NCBI GenBank assembly: GCA_020638855.1
Contig: JACKHT010000017.1
Coordinates: forward strand, 1 to 48,367
From: Planctomycetota bacterium
GTDB lineage: Bacteria > Planctomycetota > UBA1135 > GCA-002686595
Length of the DNA stretch: 48,367 bases
Direction of reading: 5' to 3'
Translations under genes and position numbers: made by a program
In this document: piece after piece, positions 34,070 to 42,106 of the stretch
Layout: every line of letters starts with the position of its first letter
How positions within the stretch are numbered: position 1 is the stretch's first letter
Notes under the pieces: generated by a model
What the model saw: the letters and a program-made list of their open reading frames with translations, nothing else
Told to the model about the DNA's origin: nothing
The model's database searches: none

Positions 34070-35326
34070 ATGAGTTCGCCCGCTTCCCCCCAATCGGTAG
34101 CTCGCTGCCGCTTCTGCTCTGCCCCCCTGGAGCACACCTTCGTCAACCTGGGCAAGTCGCCCCTGTGTGAGTCGTTCCTCACGCTCGAACAACTCGATCG
34201 GGGCGAAATGTTCTACCCGTTGCACGCTTGGGTTTGCAGCGAGTGCTACTTGGTGCAACTCAAGGACTACGTCGCGGCCGACAGCATCTTTGACGATTAC
34301 GCCTACTTCAGTTCGTTCTCGGACTCGTGGTTGCGCCACGCTGCTCACTATTGCGAGGCGATGACCGAACGCTTCAACCTCGGCAAGAGCAGTTTTTGCG
34401 TCGAGGTAGCGTCGAACGACGGATACTTGCTGCAAAACTTCGTCCAACGCGAAATCCCGTGCCTGGGCGTCGAGCCTTCCTGGACCGTAGCCCAAGCGGC
34501 CCGAGAAAAGGGGGTTCCCACCATGGAATCCTTCTTTGGTCGGGCCACCGCCAAAGCCATCCGCAAGGAACACAGCCGGGCCAACCTAATCACCGCCAAC
34601 AACGTGGTGGCCCACGTCCCCGACATCAACGACTTCGTGGGTGGCTTCGAAGAGCTGCTGGCGCCCAAAGGCGTCCTGACGCTGGAGTTCCCGCACCTTG
34701 CGCGGCTGATGGAACACGTGCAATACGACACGATCTACCACGAGCATTTCTCGTACCTATCGTTCGGCACGATCGTTCGGATTTTGAATGCCCAGGGCCT
34801 GTCGGTCTTTGACGTGGAAGAGCTCCCCTCGCACGGCGGTTCGCTGCGGGTGTTCGCGCACCTCACCGACCCGGGCTACCACAAGGTCTCCGAGCGCGTC
34901 GGCAAGCTGCTCGAAACCGAGCGTTCGCAGGGATTTGAAGCGCTGGAAACCTACCTGGACTTCACCGCCAAGGTCGAAGCCTCCAAGCGCTCCACGCTCC
35001 AATTCCTGATCGAAGCCAAGCAAGCCGGGAAGAAGGTCGTGGCCTACGGCGCTCCGGGTAAGGGCAACACCCTGCTCAACTACTGCGGCATCCGCAGCGA
35101 CATGATCGATTTTGCGGTCGACCGCAATCCCTACAAGCACGGTCGCTATACTCCCGGCACCCAAATCCCCATCCTGCCGCCCGACGCGCTCGACCAAGCG
35201 CGACCCGATTACATCTTCATCCTTCCCTGGAACCTGGAAAAGGAAATCCGCAAACAGCTCGACCACGCTCGAGCCTGGGGTGCGCGCTTCGTGATTCCAA
35301 TTCCGACCATCCAGATTCTCGACTGA
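34070..35326 (+). CDS. TylC3-type sugar C-methyltransferase
   Basis: A 418-residue protein with all parts of the family. Zinc pairs are C13/C16 (CRFC) and C56/C59 (CSEC). The SAM domain has VEVASNDGYLLQNF (111-124) and NNVVAHVPDINDFV. The block TIYHEHFSYLSFGTI carries the conserved His and Tyr. A C-terminal Rossmann-like domain has VVAYGAPGKGNTLLNYCGI and DRNPYKHGRYTPGT. TylC3 and its relatives methylate carbon 3 of a nucleotide-linked 4-keto-6-deoxysugar with SAM, giving branched sugars. It lies 8 nt after the preceding homologue and 3 nt before the cytidylyltransferase gene, so it is probably part of a nucleotide-sugar pathway. The best-preserved of the four homologues in this window. Confidence 0.88.
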   Translation: MSSPASPQSVARCRFCSAPLEHTFVNLGKSPLCESFLTLEQLDRGEMFYPLHAWVCSECYLVQLKDYVAADSIFDDYAYFSSFSDSWLRHAAHYCEAMTERFNLGKSSFCVEVASNDGYLLQNFVQREIPCLGVEPSWTVAQAAREKGVPTMESFFGRATAKAIRKEHSRANLITANNVVAHVPDINDFVGGFEELLAPKGVLTLEFPHLARLMEHVQYDTIYHEHFSYLSFGTIVRILNAQGLSVFDVEELPSHGGSLRVFAHLTDPGYHKVSERVGKLLETERSQGFEALETYLDFTAKVEASKRSTLQFLIEAKQAGKKVVAYGAPGKGNTLLNYCGIRSDMIDFAVDRNPYKHGRYTPGTQIPILPPDALDQARPDYIFILPWNLEKEIRKQLDHARAWGARFVIPIPTIQILD

Positions 35327-35329
35327 GTC

Positions 35330-36103
35330 ATGAAAGTGGTGCTTTTTTGTGGCGGGCTCGGCATGCGCCTGCGGGATTACTCCGACAAGATCCCCAAACC
35401 GATGGTCGAGATTGGCTATCGGCCCATCCTTTGGCACGTCATGAAGTACTACGCGGCCTACGGGCACACGGACTTCATCCTCTGCCTGGGGTACAAAGCC
35501 GACTACATCAAGGACTACTTCGTCAACTACGACGAGTACGTCTCGAACGATTTCGTGCTGCACAAGGGCAACATGGAATTGCTCAACACCGATATCAACG
35601 ACTGGAACATCACCTTCTGCGACACGGGGATTTCGACCTGCATCGGCGAGCGCCTGTTGCGGGTCAAGGAGCACCTCAAGGGTGAGGAGATGTTCTTGGC
35701 CAACTATTCGGACAACGTCACCGATTTCCACCTCCCCGACCTGATCAGCCAAGTCGGCGATTCGGATTGCGTCGCGGGCTTTGTGGCGGTCAAGCCCCCG
35801 CACTCGTTCCACGTGGTGGACATCGGCTCGGACCACCGAGTCCGAGAGCTGCGTGAAACCAAGAACTCCGACCTGTGGGTCAACGGTGGGTACTTCGTGC
35901 TCAAGCAGGAGATTTTCGACCACATGAACATGGGCGAAGAACTGGTGGTTGAGCCCTTTGCGCGTCTGATTGCTCAGAATCGCCTGCTCGCCATGCGCTA
36001 CGAAGGATTTTGGCAGAACATGGATACCTTCAAGGACCGTACACTGCTCCACGAACTGCACACGGAGGGCAATGCCCCCTGGCAAATCTGGAACAAATCA
36101 TGA
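35330..36103 (+). CDS. rfbF: Glucose-1-phosphate cytidylyltransferase-like nucleotidyltransferase
   Basis: A 257-residue nucleotidyltransferase, the usual length for RfbF/DdhA enzymes that make CDP-glucose from glucose-1-phosphate and CTP. The signature CGGLGMRLRDYSDKIPKPM (7-25) gives the nucleotide loop and the PKP lysine. LGYKADYIKDYFVNY, ITFCDTGISTCIGERL, FLANYSDNVTD, VNGGYFVL and EGFWQNMDTFKD all fit cytidylyltransferases rather than RmlA. CDP-glucose starts the 3,6-dideoxyhexose pathway, which also uses branched sugars. The ATG follows the previous stop by 3 nt, and the last bases overlap the next ATG (ATGA, 36100-36103). Confidence 0.88.
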   Translation: MKVVLFCGGLGMRLRDYSDKIPKPMVEIGYRPILWHVMKYYAAYGHTDFILCLGYKADYIKDYFVNYDEYVSNDFVLHKGNMELLNTDINDWNITFCDTGISTCIGERLLRVKEHLKGEEMFLANYSDNVTDFHLPDLISQVGDSDCVAGFVAVKPPHSFHVVDIGSDHRVRELRETKNSDLWVNGGYFVLKQEIFDHMNMGEELVVEPFARLIAQNRLLAMRYEGFWQNMDTFKDRTLLHELHTEGNAPWQIWNKS

Positions 36104-37341
36104 GCACGGAAACCACCGATTCGCTGCGCTGTCGGGCCTCGGGTAGCGCGAATCTCGAAACCATCCTCGACTTTGGGGAAGTGCCCCTGGCCGACGTCCT
36201 GCTCGATAGCAACGACCCCAACATCCAGGACGCGGGCTACCCGCTGCGGCTCGTGTTTTGCCCCGAGTCCGCCTTGGTTCAGATCACCCATGATGTGCCC
36301 CCTGCCATCCTGTGGGGCGGCAACTATCCCTACTACACCTCGATCAACCCTTCGCTCGTCCAGCACTTCACGCAGGCGGCCGAGGAGATCATGAAGGCCA
36401 AGCCCATGGCCCCCGGCGCCCTCGTTCTCGAGGCCGCCAGCAACGATGGCTACCAATTGGCGGTCTTCCAAAAGGCCGGTCTGCGCGTACTCGGCGTAGA
36501 CCCCGCCGAAGGTCCCGCCAAGGTCGCCAACGAGAAGGGCATCGAGACCCGCTGCCGCCTTTTCGACGCCGCCTGCGCCGAGGAATTGGCGCAGGAGGGC
36601 ATCCAGGCCGATGTGATCGTGGGCAACAACATCCTCAACTTGATCCCCGACCCGCGTGAGTTTGTGGCTAGCGTGCAGCGCTTGCTCAAGCCCGACGGAA
36701 TGTTGGTGCTCGAAGTGCCCTACATGGTCGACACGATCGACATGGTGGCCTTCGACAACGTGTTCCACCAGAACGTGACCTACTGGACGGTCACCTCGCT
36801 CCAGCGACTGTTCCAGGACGCGGGCATGGAATTGGTCGACGTCAAACGCATCTCCACCTTCGGAGGATCGCTGCGCGCGTACTTCCGTTGCGGTGGTGAG
36901 CCCACCTTTGCCGTCGAGGAAGAACTGGCCAACGAGCACGCCCGGGGCGTCGATGAGTTCTCGTTCTACGAGGCCTTCGCCGCCAAGGCCCAGGCCATTC
37001 GCTCGACCCTGCGCCAGAAACTGATCGACTACCACGCGGCGGGCAAGCGCATCGTGGCCTATGGGGCTGCGGGCGGCATGGCGACGACCTTGCTGGCGTT
37101 CTTGGATCTTCCACCCGGGGTCCTCCAGTACGCGGTCGATCTTTCCCCCCACAAACACGGGCGTTGGACCAGCGGCTACCGCCTCTTGATCCATCCGCCC
37201 GAGAAGATGGACGAGGATGTCCCCGACTACGCCTTGCTGCTGGCCTGGAACTTCGAACCCCAGGTGCTGGCTCAACGGGCCTTGTACCGCGAGCGCGGGG
37301 GCAAGTTCATCATCCCCATCCCCACGGTGCGCGAGGTCTGA
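36100..37341 (+). CDS. C-methyltransferase homologue with half-lost zinc site
   Basis: A 413-residue member of the same family as the two genes at 32901 and 34070. The zinc region keeps only C11 (CRASG) and C54 (CPESA); the second Cys of each pair is missing. The SAM domain is VLEAASNDGYQLAVF (109-123), then NNILNLIPDPREF. The usual HEHFSYLS block reads VFHQNVTYWTVTS. The C-terminal domain has IVAYGAAGGMATTLLAF, DLSPHKHGRWTSG, and ends IPIPTVREV. Changes in both the metal and active-site blocks suggest a different substrate or a lost activity. It overlaps the cytidylyltransferase stop by 4 nt, so expression is coupled. Confidence 0.82.
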   Translation: MSTETTDSLRCRASGSANLETILDFGEVPLADVLLDSNDPNIQDAGYPLRLVFCPESALVQITHDVPPAILWGGNYPYYTSINPSLVQHFTQAAEEIMKAKPMAPGALVLEAASNDGYQLAVFQKAGLRVLGVDPAEGPAKVANEKGIETRCRLFDAACAEELAQEGIQADVIVGNNILNLIPDPREFVASVQRLLKPDGMLVLEVPYMVDTIDMVAFDNVFHQNVTYWTVTSLQRLFQDAGMELVDVKRISTFGGSLRAYFRCGGEPTFAVEEELANEHARGVDEFSFYEAFAAKAQAIRSTLRQKLIDYHAAGKRIVAYGAAGGMATTLLAFLDLPPGVLQYAVDLSPHKHGRWTSGYRLLIHPPEKMDEDVPDYALLLAWNFEPQVLAQRALYRERGGKFIIPIPTVREV

Positions 37342-37539
37342 GCGCATCGTCCGGCCCGCCTAGCCTGCGGTGCCCCAGTGCCCGTTCGAGCCAGGCGGGC
37401 ACCCATCCGCAGCCGGCGGCGGTGGGATTGGGGCCTCCGACCAAAATATGTTCGGATAAGGCGCGTAGGCCCATAGGTCTCGGCTAGGCGTTGCCTAGTA
37501 GCCTGCCCCACTCCACAGGATTCCTTACAGGACGCCCCC

Positions 37540-38313
37540 ATGTTGTTCCGCCACTCGCTGCTTCTTTTGACCCCCATCCTGCCTGCCTGCGCCATGATCA
37601 CTGCCGTACCGGGTTCAGGCACGATCCTGACGGAAACGCGCGAAACGCCCGGCTTCCAGGCCATCGACGTGAGCGGTAGTGCGAACGTGTTCCTCACCCA
37701 AGGCCCGCAGCAGGCTTTGACCATCGAGTGCGACGACAATCTGCTGCCGCATATACGCTCCGAAGTGGTCGATGGCACGCTTCGGCTGGGTTTCGAGAGG
37801 GGCAGTTGGAGTCCCAGCCAAACCACCATCTACCGCATCACCGCTCCCGAAATCTCGGGCATCGAAGTGAGCGGCGCGGTGAATCTAAGAGCCGACGCAT
37901 GGCAAGCGGACCTGTTGGACATCCAAGCGAGCGGTTCGACCGAGATCGCAATCGACCAACTGCAAGCACGCTCGCTCCAGCTACGCACCAGCGGCGCGAG
38001 CAGGATCACCCTTGCGTCGTGGACGTCCGAGTCCGTCCGCTACGAGGCCACCGGATCCAGCGACCTGCGCGCCACCCGGGGCCAGGTGGGCCAATTCGAA
38101 GCTCTGTGCAGCGGCTCCAGCGACATCGACATGCTGGGCGTGCAAACCCAAAGCGCGACGCTGCGGCTTTCGGGATCCAGCGATGCACAGCTCTGGGTCG
38201 AAGGCCAACTCACTTCGCGAGCCAGCGGATCGGCATCGGTCCGCTACCGCGGCACCCCGACGGTTCAGGCCAACGTATCGGGTTCGGGCAGCGTCCAGCC
38301 GATCGGCGAGTGA
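37540..38313 (+). CDS. GIN-domain (DUF2807) exported protein
   Basis: A 257-residue exported protein with a probable lipoprotein signal (LLLLTPILPAC, Cys 17). The rest is the repeating beta pattern of the head GIN domain/DUF2807 family: GFQAIDVSGSANVFLTQG, IEVSGAVNLRADAW, IQASGSTEIAI, TSGASRITLAS, ATGSSDLRAT, CSGSSDIDML, LSGSSDAQLW. This forms a right-handed beta-solenoid with SGS turns. Family members are surface or periplasmic proteins of unknown function, once proposed as adhesin heads. ACAGGA about 7 nt before the ATG is a good Shine-Dalgarno. It stands alone, with 198 bp upstream and a convergent epimerase gene 19 nt downstream. Confidence 0.85.
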   Translation: MLFRHSLLLLTPILPACAMITAVPGSGTILTETRETPGFQAIDVSGSANVFLTQGPQQALTIECDDNLLPHIRSEVVDGTLRLGFERGSWSPSQTTIYRITAPEISGIEVSGAVNLRADAWQADLLDIQASGSTEIAIDQLQARSLQLRTSGASRITLASWTSESVRYEATGSSDLRATRGQVGQFEALCSGSSDIDMLGVQTQSATLRLSGSSDAQLWVEGQLTSRASGSASVRYRGTPTVQANVSGSGSVQPIGE

Positions 38314-38332
38314 TTCACGAGGCCCGACGAGC

Positions 38333-39358
38333 TCAAGCCCAGCGCAGGCCTTGATCGAGCCGTCCGTTGTTCTTGTGACCGAGGATGGTCTTGATCCGCA
38401 GGTACTTCGACGAGGACAACTCGTCGACGGTCAGCCCGTGGGCTTTGTAGGCGGCCAGTAGATCCTCGACGCCTTGGCGAACGGTCCATTGGGGCTGGAA
38501 GGTGGGTACTTCCGCGCTGATCTTCTCGAAGCTGACGCGGTAGTTGCGCTTGTCGGGCTCGGCACCTTCGGCAAAGGCGATGCGGCTGTTCGGCACGACC
38601 TCCTGCACGATGCGGGCCACGTCCTTGATCTGGTAGTTTTCGGCGGTTTGCCCGACGTTGAAGGCTTGGTTGTGGATCGGATCGATCGGCGATTCGAGCA
38701 CGCAACGCATCGCGGCGGCGATGTCTTCCACGTGCACCAGCGGGCGCCAGGGGCTGCCATCGGACTTCATCAACACTTCCCCGGTCGTGTAGGCGTACCC
38801 GGTCAGGTTGTTGACCACCAGGTCGATGCGCAAGCTAGGCGAAAGGCCGTAGGCGGTCGCGTTGCGCATGTAGGTGGGCGAAAACGTGTCGTCGGCGAGC
38901 AACGAAAGCTCGCGTTCGACGTCAATCTTGGCCTTTCCATAGGGAGTCACGGGGTTCATACCCGACTCTTCGGTGAGCAGGTCATCGCCTTCGTTCGCCC
39001 CGTACAAGCTACACGAGGACGAGAACAGGAAGCGCCGAACCCCCGCCTGCTTGGCCAACTTGGCAAAGCGCACGGTCGCATTGTGGTTGATCTCGACCGT
39101 CAGGTTGGGATCGAGGTCGCTCAGAGCGTCGTTGGAGAGCGCCGCCAAGAAGATGACCGCGTCGAAGCCTTCGAGGTCGTGAACTTGGACATCGCGGATG
39201 TCCTTACGCAGCGTCTCCGAGCCCTTGGGCGGGGCTTCGAACTGGCAATCCTCGAAGAAAAAGGTGTCCATGCCCACGACCTTGTGTCCAAAGGACTGCA
39301 GCATGGGGTCGAGCACTTGCCCGATGTAACCGTTGTGGCCGGTGAGGAGTACGCGCAT
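38333..39358 (-). CDS. Extended SDR NAD-dependent epimerase/dehydratase
   Basis: A 341-residue nucleotide-sugar SDR. It has the NAD loop GHNGYIG (7-13), FLAALSND, the catalytic SSSCS (113-117) and Y140-G-K-A-K144. Then R-N-A-T-A-Y-G-L-S-P-S and a C-terminal substrate-binding part with HVEDIAAAM and FNVGQTAENYQI. It would interconvert or dehydrate a nucleotide sugar, for instance a 4-epimerisation step. No CDP-glucose 4,6-dehydratase is seen elsewhere in the window, so this gene is one candidate for that step, though its motifs look more epimerase-like. It lies 12 nt after the PIG-L deacetylase gene in the same operon. Confidence 0.87.
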   Translation of the reverse strand: MRVLLTGHNGYIGQVLDPMLQSFGHKVVGMDTFFFEDCQFEAPPKGSETLRKDIRDVQVHDLEGFDAVIFLAALSNDALSDLDPNLTVEINHNATVRFAKLAKQAGVRRFLFSSSCSLYGANEGDDLLTEESGMNPVTPYGKAKIDVERELSLLADDTFSPTYMRNATAYGLSPSLRIDLVVNNLTGYAYTTGEVLMKSDGSPWRPLVHVEDIAAAMRCVLESPIDPIHNQAFNVGQTAENYQIKDVARIVQEVVPNSRIAFAEGAEPDKRNYRVSFEKISAEVPTFQPQWTVRQGVEDLLAAYKAHGLTVDELSSSKYLRIKTILGHKNNGRLDQGLRWA

Positions 39359-39370
39359 GGGAGTCGGGAT

Positions 39371-40036
39371 CTAGAGCAGGATTTTGGAGAGGTGGAAGGC
39401 TTCGGCGTAACGACTGGTCGCGTTGCATTCGATGCCGCGCAGGCGCATCAGGCCGCGGAAGGCCTCTTCGTCGAACCAGGTTTTGTCCGCCTGGGAGGCG
39501 TAGTGGGTGCGGATCGCGTCGATCTTGGCATCGACGAGTGGGCGGGGCAATTCCACGAAGGCGTTGGGCTGCCCCAAGTCCCCCTCGAACTTGGCGATCT
39601 CGTACTCGAGGATCGCGTGGTTGCGAAAGGTGTTCCAGGTGAGTTCGGCCACCATGTGGTGGTCCTGGTGGCGGTCGCCGCGGTGGTGGCTGAACACCAG
39701 GTGCGGGTCCATGCGCTGGCGGATGCCGTAGAAGAGTTCTTTGAGCTCCTCGAAGTGGCTGGGCAGGAAACTCGGGCGGAATTCGTGGATGTGGATGCGC
39801 TCGAGGCTCGCGGGCAACACTTGGCCCTGGGAAAGGAACCAGCGTGCGCTCGAACGGGCCTCTCGGGCACGTACGGCGTCCGACGTCAGGATCACCCATT
39901 CGACCTCGATGGGCCGTTCTTGGGCCAAAGCCAGCAACGTCCCCCCCGCTCCGATTTCCACGTCGTCGCAGTGGGCTCCTAGGCACAGCACGCGCAGGGG
40001 CTGCCCAGGGGGCGAGTCGGGCAAGAAGCGCAACAT
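39371..40036 (-). CDS. PIG-L/LmbE family zinc deacetylase
   Basis: A 221-residue zinc N-deacetylase of the LmbE/PIG-L family. Motif 1 is LCLGAHCDDVEIGAGGTL (AHCDD at 21-25, with Cys where Pro is usual). The zinc pocket is completed by HHRGDRHQDHHMVAEL (117-132). These enzymes remove acetyl groups from GlcNAc-type or other N-acetylated substrates. With the next gene (SDR) it may act on an amino sugar of the EPS. The ATG at 40034-40036 was chosen from domain length; the frame is open upstream, but that sequence overlaps the divergent methyltransferase. No Shine-Dalgarno. Confidence 0.87.
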   Translation of the reverse strand: MLRFLPDSPPGQPLRVLCLGAHCDDVEIGAGGTLLALAQERPIEVEWVILTSDAVRAREARSSARWFLSQGQVLPASLERIHIHEFRPSFLPSHFEELKELFYGIRQRMDPHLVFSHHRGDRHQDHHMVAELTWNTFRNHAILEYEIAKFEGDLGQPNAFVELPRPLVDAKIDAIRTHYASQADKTWFDEEAFRGLMRLRGIECNATSRYAEAFHLSKILL

Positions 40037-40123
40037 GAAAAAGGGTACCCCAAAATGTGGGCCCAGGAGGGGACCGAGGGGCAACCGCAGGATTGCCTGC
40101 TCGGGTTGGCAGGTCCGGCATTC

Positions 40124-40129
40124 TATACT
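40124..40129 (+). promoter_or_regulatory. Candidate -10 (TATACT) upstream of fourth C-methyltransferase
   Basis: TATACT matches the -10 consensus at 5 of 6 bases, 55 nt before the ATG at 40184, in a short divergent gap. The nearest -35-like TTGGCA (40106-40111) is only 12 nt away, so the match is partial. Confidence 0.25.
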
Positions 40130-40183
40130 CGGCCCGCTCCGGGGCATCCCCACTCCCCCCCTTTTCCGACCCCTTCCGGGATC

Positions 40184-41392
40184 ATGGACCAGCCTTCCCT
40201 CCCCCCTCACGTGGGCTTCCCCAGCGGCCCCGCCGGGGCCTGCCCGGCCTGTGCCGCCCCCGACTGCCAGCTGGTGTACTCGGTCGCTCGCATTCCGATC
40301 CACTCGTGTGTGCTGCTGGCGGACCAGGCCCAGGCCCGGGGGTTTCCCCAGGGGGATTTGGAGTGGGCGGTCTGCAGGCGATGTGGATTCCTCTTCAACC
40401 GGGCCTTTGATGCGTCCCGAATCGATTACGGGGAGGACTACGAGGAGACCCAGGGCTATTCCGGCACCTTCCGCGCTTTCCTGGCGGACACCATTGCGCG
40501 CCTTACCGACGACCATGACCTCCAAGGCCAGACCGTAGTCGAGATCGGCCCGGGACGGGGCGACTTCCTCGAAGCCCTGTGTCGCGCCGCCGGAGCCCGA
40601 GGCGTGGGGATCGACCCCAGCCGAACGGCCGGCCGAGTGGACCGTTCCGCTGGGCTGGGGCTGGAATTCCTGTTCGAGCCCTACGGCCCGCAGCATCATT
40701 CGATCGAAGCGGCGGCTGTGGTCTGCCGCCATACTTTGGAACACCTGCCGCGCGTAGCGGAGCTCGTCGAACTTGTGCGCGCCCACCTGGGCTCGCATCC
40801 CGAGCGCTGCGCCTTCTTCGAGTTGCCCGACACCGAGCGCATCCTGCGCGAGGGTGCCTTCTGGGACGTCTACTACGAGCATTGCTCATACTTTTCCCGG
40901 GCTTCGCTGCGCTACCTGTTCGAAAGCCAAGGCTTCGCGGTCGATCGGCTCGGGCTGGTGTATGCGGGCCAGTACCTGCATTTGGACGCGCATCCCTCGA
41001 GCATGCAAACCCATCCCCAACCCGATCCGGCGTCGATCCTGGAAGCGGTGGGACAATTCCAGGAGCGCTGCGAGGCGAGCCTGAAGCGCTGGCATGCTTG
41101 GCTCCAAGCCAGCCAACCGGGTTCGGTGGCGCTCTGGGGTTCGGGTTCCAAGGCCACGGGGTTCCTGACCACGCTTGGGTCCTGGGATCGCATCCAGTGC
41201 GTGGTGGACATCAACCCCGACAAGGCGGGCAAGTTCGTGGCTGGAAGCGGGCACCCCATCATCCAGCCGTCGGAGCTACCCGGCCGACCGATCGAACGGG
41301 TGCTGATCATGAACCCGATCTACCGCACGGAAATCACGCGGGCCTTGGCCGACCTGGGCTTGCACCCCGAAATCGAAGCCCTGGGCGAATGA
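40184..41392 (+). CDS. TylC3-type C-methyltransferase homologue with intact zinc site
   Basis: A 402-residue fourth member of the family. Zinc pairs are C20/C23 (CPAC) and C64/C67 (CRRC). SAM loop VVEIGPGRGDFLEA (118-131); CRHTLEHLPRVAEL; then VYYEHCSYFSRASLRYLF. The C-terminal Rossmann-like domain has VALWGSGSKATGFL, DINPDKAGKFVAGSGH and VLIMNPIYRTEI. It is closest to the 32901 gene, with the same spacing in the N-terminal region. Placed on its own between a deacetylase operon and the export operon. It is likely to modify a nucleotide sugar or a lipid-linked sugar. ATG 40184 was chosen from the position of the first zinc pair. Confidence 0.85.
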   Translation: MDQPSLPPHVGFPSGPAGACPACAAPDCQLVYSVARIPIHSCVLLADQAQARGFPQGDLEWAVCRRCGFLFNRAFDASRIDYGEDYEETQGYSGTFRAFLADTIARLTDDHDLQGQTVVEIGPGRGDFLEALCRAAGARGVGIDPSRTAGRVDRSAGLGLEFLFEPYGPQHHSIEAAAVVCRHTLEHLPRVAELVELVRAHLGSHPERCAFFELPDTERILREGAFWDVYYEHCSYFSRASLRYLFESQGFAVDRLGLVYAGQYLHLDAHPSSMQTHPQPDPASILEAVGQFQERCEASLKRWHAWLQASQPGSVALWGSGSKATGFLTTLGSWDRIQCVVDINPDKAGKFVAGSGHPIIQPSELPGRPIERVLIMNPIYRTEITRALADLGLHPEIEALGE

Positions 41393-41410
41393 CCCGGTCC
41401 CAATCGGACT

Positions 41411-42079
41411 TCAGCGCCGGGTGAGGGGATCGTCCGAGCGGAAGCGATTGAGGATTGTCCCCAGCAGGGGCACGCCCGAATCGGTGATGATCTTGGCGGC
41501 CTTCTGGATGGCGGTCTTCTTGGTCGCACCCGCACGCACCACGAGCACCACCGAGTCCACGTAGGTGAGCAGCGAAAGCACCTCCGAGTGTTCGGTGATC
41601 GGCGGCGCGTCGAACAACACGAAGCGGCCCATTTTGGTCAGCGTTTCGAGCAGGTTGCGCGCGCGATCATCCGCAAACTCACCGGGCACCGCCGGCCGTG
41701 CGCTACCCGCGGGCAGACCGTACAAACTCGGGGTTCCGGGAACTTGGAAGCGAGCTTCGGAGAGTTGCGCGCGCCCCACCAGGAGATCCGACATGCCCGG
41801 CATCCCCGGCAGCCCGAGGTAGGTGGCCAGGGCGGGCCGCATCAGGTTGGTCTCCACCACCGTGGTCTCCTGGCGCAGGTTGCGCGCGAGACCCATCCCA
41901 CAGGAAGCGGCCAGAACGGTCGTACCACTGCCGCGTTCGGCGGCGGTGAACAGGATGCGGCTGACTTCGTTGCGCGGGTGGGCAACGGCGACCTTGGTCC
42001 AAAGATCCTCGGCCAAGGGCTGCACGGCCTCGATGGCCTGCTGCAAGGGGCTCGCTGCGCCGGTGAAGGGGGATGCCAT
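41411..42079 (-). CDS. CpsD/CapB-like ATPase with non-canonical Walker A
   Basis: A 222-residue P-loop protein of the ParA/BY-kinase type, in the usual place after a Wzz-like gene. The fold is clear: RILFTAAERGSGTTVLAASCGMGLA (41-65), VVETNLMRPALATYLGLPG, GMSDLLVG, LPAGSARP, FVLFDAPPITEHSEVLSLL (153-171), VDSVVLVVRAGATKK. But the P-loop reads ERGSGTT, with no lysine, and the second acidic motif reads ETNLMRP in place of DxDxRxP. There is no Tyr-rich tail. It may bind nucleotide poorly and act as a structural partner of the Wzz-like protein. AAGGA lies 9 nt before the ATG. Confidence 0.8.
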   Translation of the reverse strand: MASPFTGAASPLQQAIEAVQPLAEDLWTKVAVAHPRNEVSRILFTAAERGSGTTVLAASCGMGLARNLRQETTVVETNLMRPALATYLGLPGMPGMSDLLVGRAQLSEARFQVPGTPSLYGLPAGSARPAVPGEFADDRARNLLETLTKMGRFVLFDAPPITEHSEVLSLLTYVDSVVLVVRAGATKKTAIQKAAKIITDSGVPLLGTILNRFRSDDPLTRR

Positions 42080-42106
42080 GGGTAGGTTCCTTGGAAAGAA
42101 GGCGGA

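Noticed and set aside
37342..37539. Promoter in the gap before the GIN-domain gene
   Set aside because: The AT-richer piece near 37443-37460 shows no -35/-10 pair at usable spacing.
41393..41421. Terminator between the fourth C-methyltransferase and the CpsD-like gene
   Set aside because: Only a 5-bp stem (CCCGG/CCGGG) with a 19-nt loop and no T-run; too weak to call.
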